64,000 nt of DNA from Granulicella sibirica. Lineage in GTDB: Bacteria > Acidobacteriota > Terriglobia > Terriglobales > Acidobacteriaceae. The stretch covers positions 744,001-808,000 of the forward strand of contig NZ_RDSM01000003.1 of assembly GCF_004115155.1 (NCBI RefSeq), given 5' to 3'. Within the stretch, counting starts at the first letter, position 1; each line of letters begins with the position of its first letter. Shown here one piece after another: positions 63,342 to 64,000 of the stretch. The position numbers and the translations under genes are program-made. The notes beneath the pieces were generated by a model. That model searched no databases and had not been told where the DNA came from. It saw only the letters and a list, made by a program, of their open reading frames with translations.

Positions 63342-64000
63342 TCAGCGGCGCTTAAGGGCTTCGAGTTCGTCGAGGGTGCGAGGCCAATCCTTGCCGAGGA
63401 GGCGGGAGAGGCTCCGGTCGGCCAGGACTTTACCACCGGTCTGACAGTTCGGGCAGTAGTTGGTTTCGTTGTCGGCATAGCGGATCCGTTGGATAGGGCT
63501 ACCGCAGATGGGGCAGGGCTGGTTGAATCGACCGTGGACGGCCATGTCCTTGCGAAAGGCGGTGACCTTTTCGGGGAAGGCGGCGCCAGCTTCCTTCGTG
63601 AGGCGGTCGACCCAGAGGTGCATGGTGGCGCGAGTAGCTGTGAAGAGGCGATCCCACTCCCCGGGGGTGAGCTTGTGGGTTTGGAGGATGGGCGAGAGGC
63701 GGGCAGCGTGGAGTATCTCGTCTGAGTATGCGTTGCCGATGCCTGAGAGGATGCGGGGGTCGGTAAGGGCTCGCTTGAGGGTGCGGTTTTCGATGGTGAG
63801 GGCGGCGCGGAACGATTCGAGGTCGAGAGAGAAGATATCGAGTCCGCCGGGATCGACAGATGCGGCATCCTCGCGGGTGGCGAAGACGTGGAGGGATGCG
63901 CGGCGTTTGGATCCAGCTTCGGTGAGAACCAGCGAACCGGAAGGAAAGTCAAAGGCGGCGAGCATGTTCCGGCCGGCGAGCTTTGCGCCGGGCTGCCGCC
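63342..64000 (-). CDS. mutM: Formamidopyrimidine-DNA glycosylase (partial, C-terminal part)
   Basis: The frame runs off the right edge and the N-terminal part is missing. The visible part ends with the zinc-finger region C-P-I-C-G-x-P-I-x-R and N-Y-C-P-N-C, and before it has the H2TH-like helix segment [14 protein letters not shown]. It removes 8-oxoG and formamidopyrimidines in base-excision repair. Nei-type (endonuclease VIII) is an alternative that the missing N-terminus would settle. Confidence 0.8.
   Translation of the reverse strand, partial: RQPGAKLAGRNMLAAFDFPSGSLVLTEAGSKRRASLHVFATREDAASVDPGGLDIFSLDLESFRAALTIENRTLKRALTDPRILSGIGNAYSDEILHAARLSPILQTHKLTPGEWDRLFTATRATMHLWVDRLTKEAGAAFPEKVTAFRKDMAVHGRFNQPCPICGSPIQRIRYADNETNYCPNCQTGGKVLADRSLSRLLGKDWPRTLDELEALKRR

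Overview
The window looks like a chromosomal segment from an acidobacterium, most likely class Terriglobia (Granulicella, Edaphobacter or Terriglobus type). The base composition is high in G+C, and the gene content fits: a PadR regulator coupled to an ADOP-type ABC permease, paired beta-propeller lipoproteins, a DUF421 protein, M13 peptidase, DUF4159 and DUF6526 proteins, and a 4Fe-4S photolyase. This placement rests on gene content and style, not on a tree. I see no rRNA, tRNA, CRISPR array, prophage or insertion sequence.

From 1 to 43 kb the window is a mosaic of short transcription units on both strands. The left end holds the last codons of a probable galE, a DUF421 membrane protein and small membrane or coiled-coil proteins. 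A minus-strand block follows: an Asp/Glu racemase-fold protein that lacks both catalytic cysteines, a copper-site lipoprotein, NAD-dependent isocitrate dehydrogenase, NrdR, a flippase-like protein, a lytic transglycosylase and a HAD phosphatase. On the plus strand thrC, a MATE exporter and a 4Fe-4S photolyase follow. Next come a class-C serine hydrolase, a frameshifted secreted protein, a pectinesterase, a membrane-anchored MutS-like ATPase, the SRP RNA, an SMR-like protein and an ArgA-like acetyltransferase.

From 19.5 to 29.5 kb are padR-ADOP preceded by two matching palindromes, a RecQ with an unusual C-terminus, an M13 peptidase and two tandem beta-propeller lipoproteins. From 29.6 to 43.1 kb are pyrH, an MCE/MlaD protein with five exact 34-residue repeats, acpS, an orphan ABC ATPase, a thioredoxin-like protein, a fucP-rbsD/fucU pair, a GT-C-type membrane glycosyltransferase, a flavodoxin-less CysJ-like reductase, a DUF6526 protein and endonuclease IV.

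From 43.6 to 62.3 kb is one co-oriented ribosomal superoperon: str (rpsL, rpsG, fusA, tuf), S10 (rpsJ to rpsQ), spc (rplN to rplO, secY), then adk and map. It stops at map, with a convergent gene directly abutting, so the usual infA-rpmJ-rpsM-rpsK-rpsD-rpoA-rplQ block is not here. Several hairpins sit inside this superoperon (rpsL-rpsG, ahead of rpsJ, rplO-secY, secY-adk) and are candidates for local control. The right end has a DUF4159 protein and the C-terminal part of a formamidopyrimidine-DNA glycosylase.
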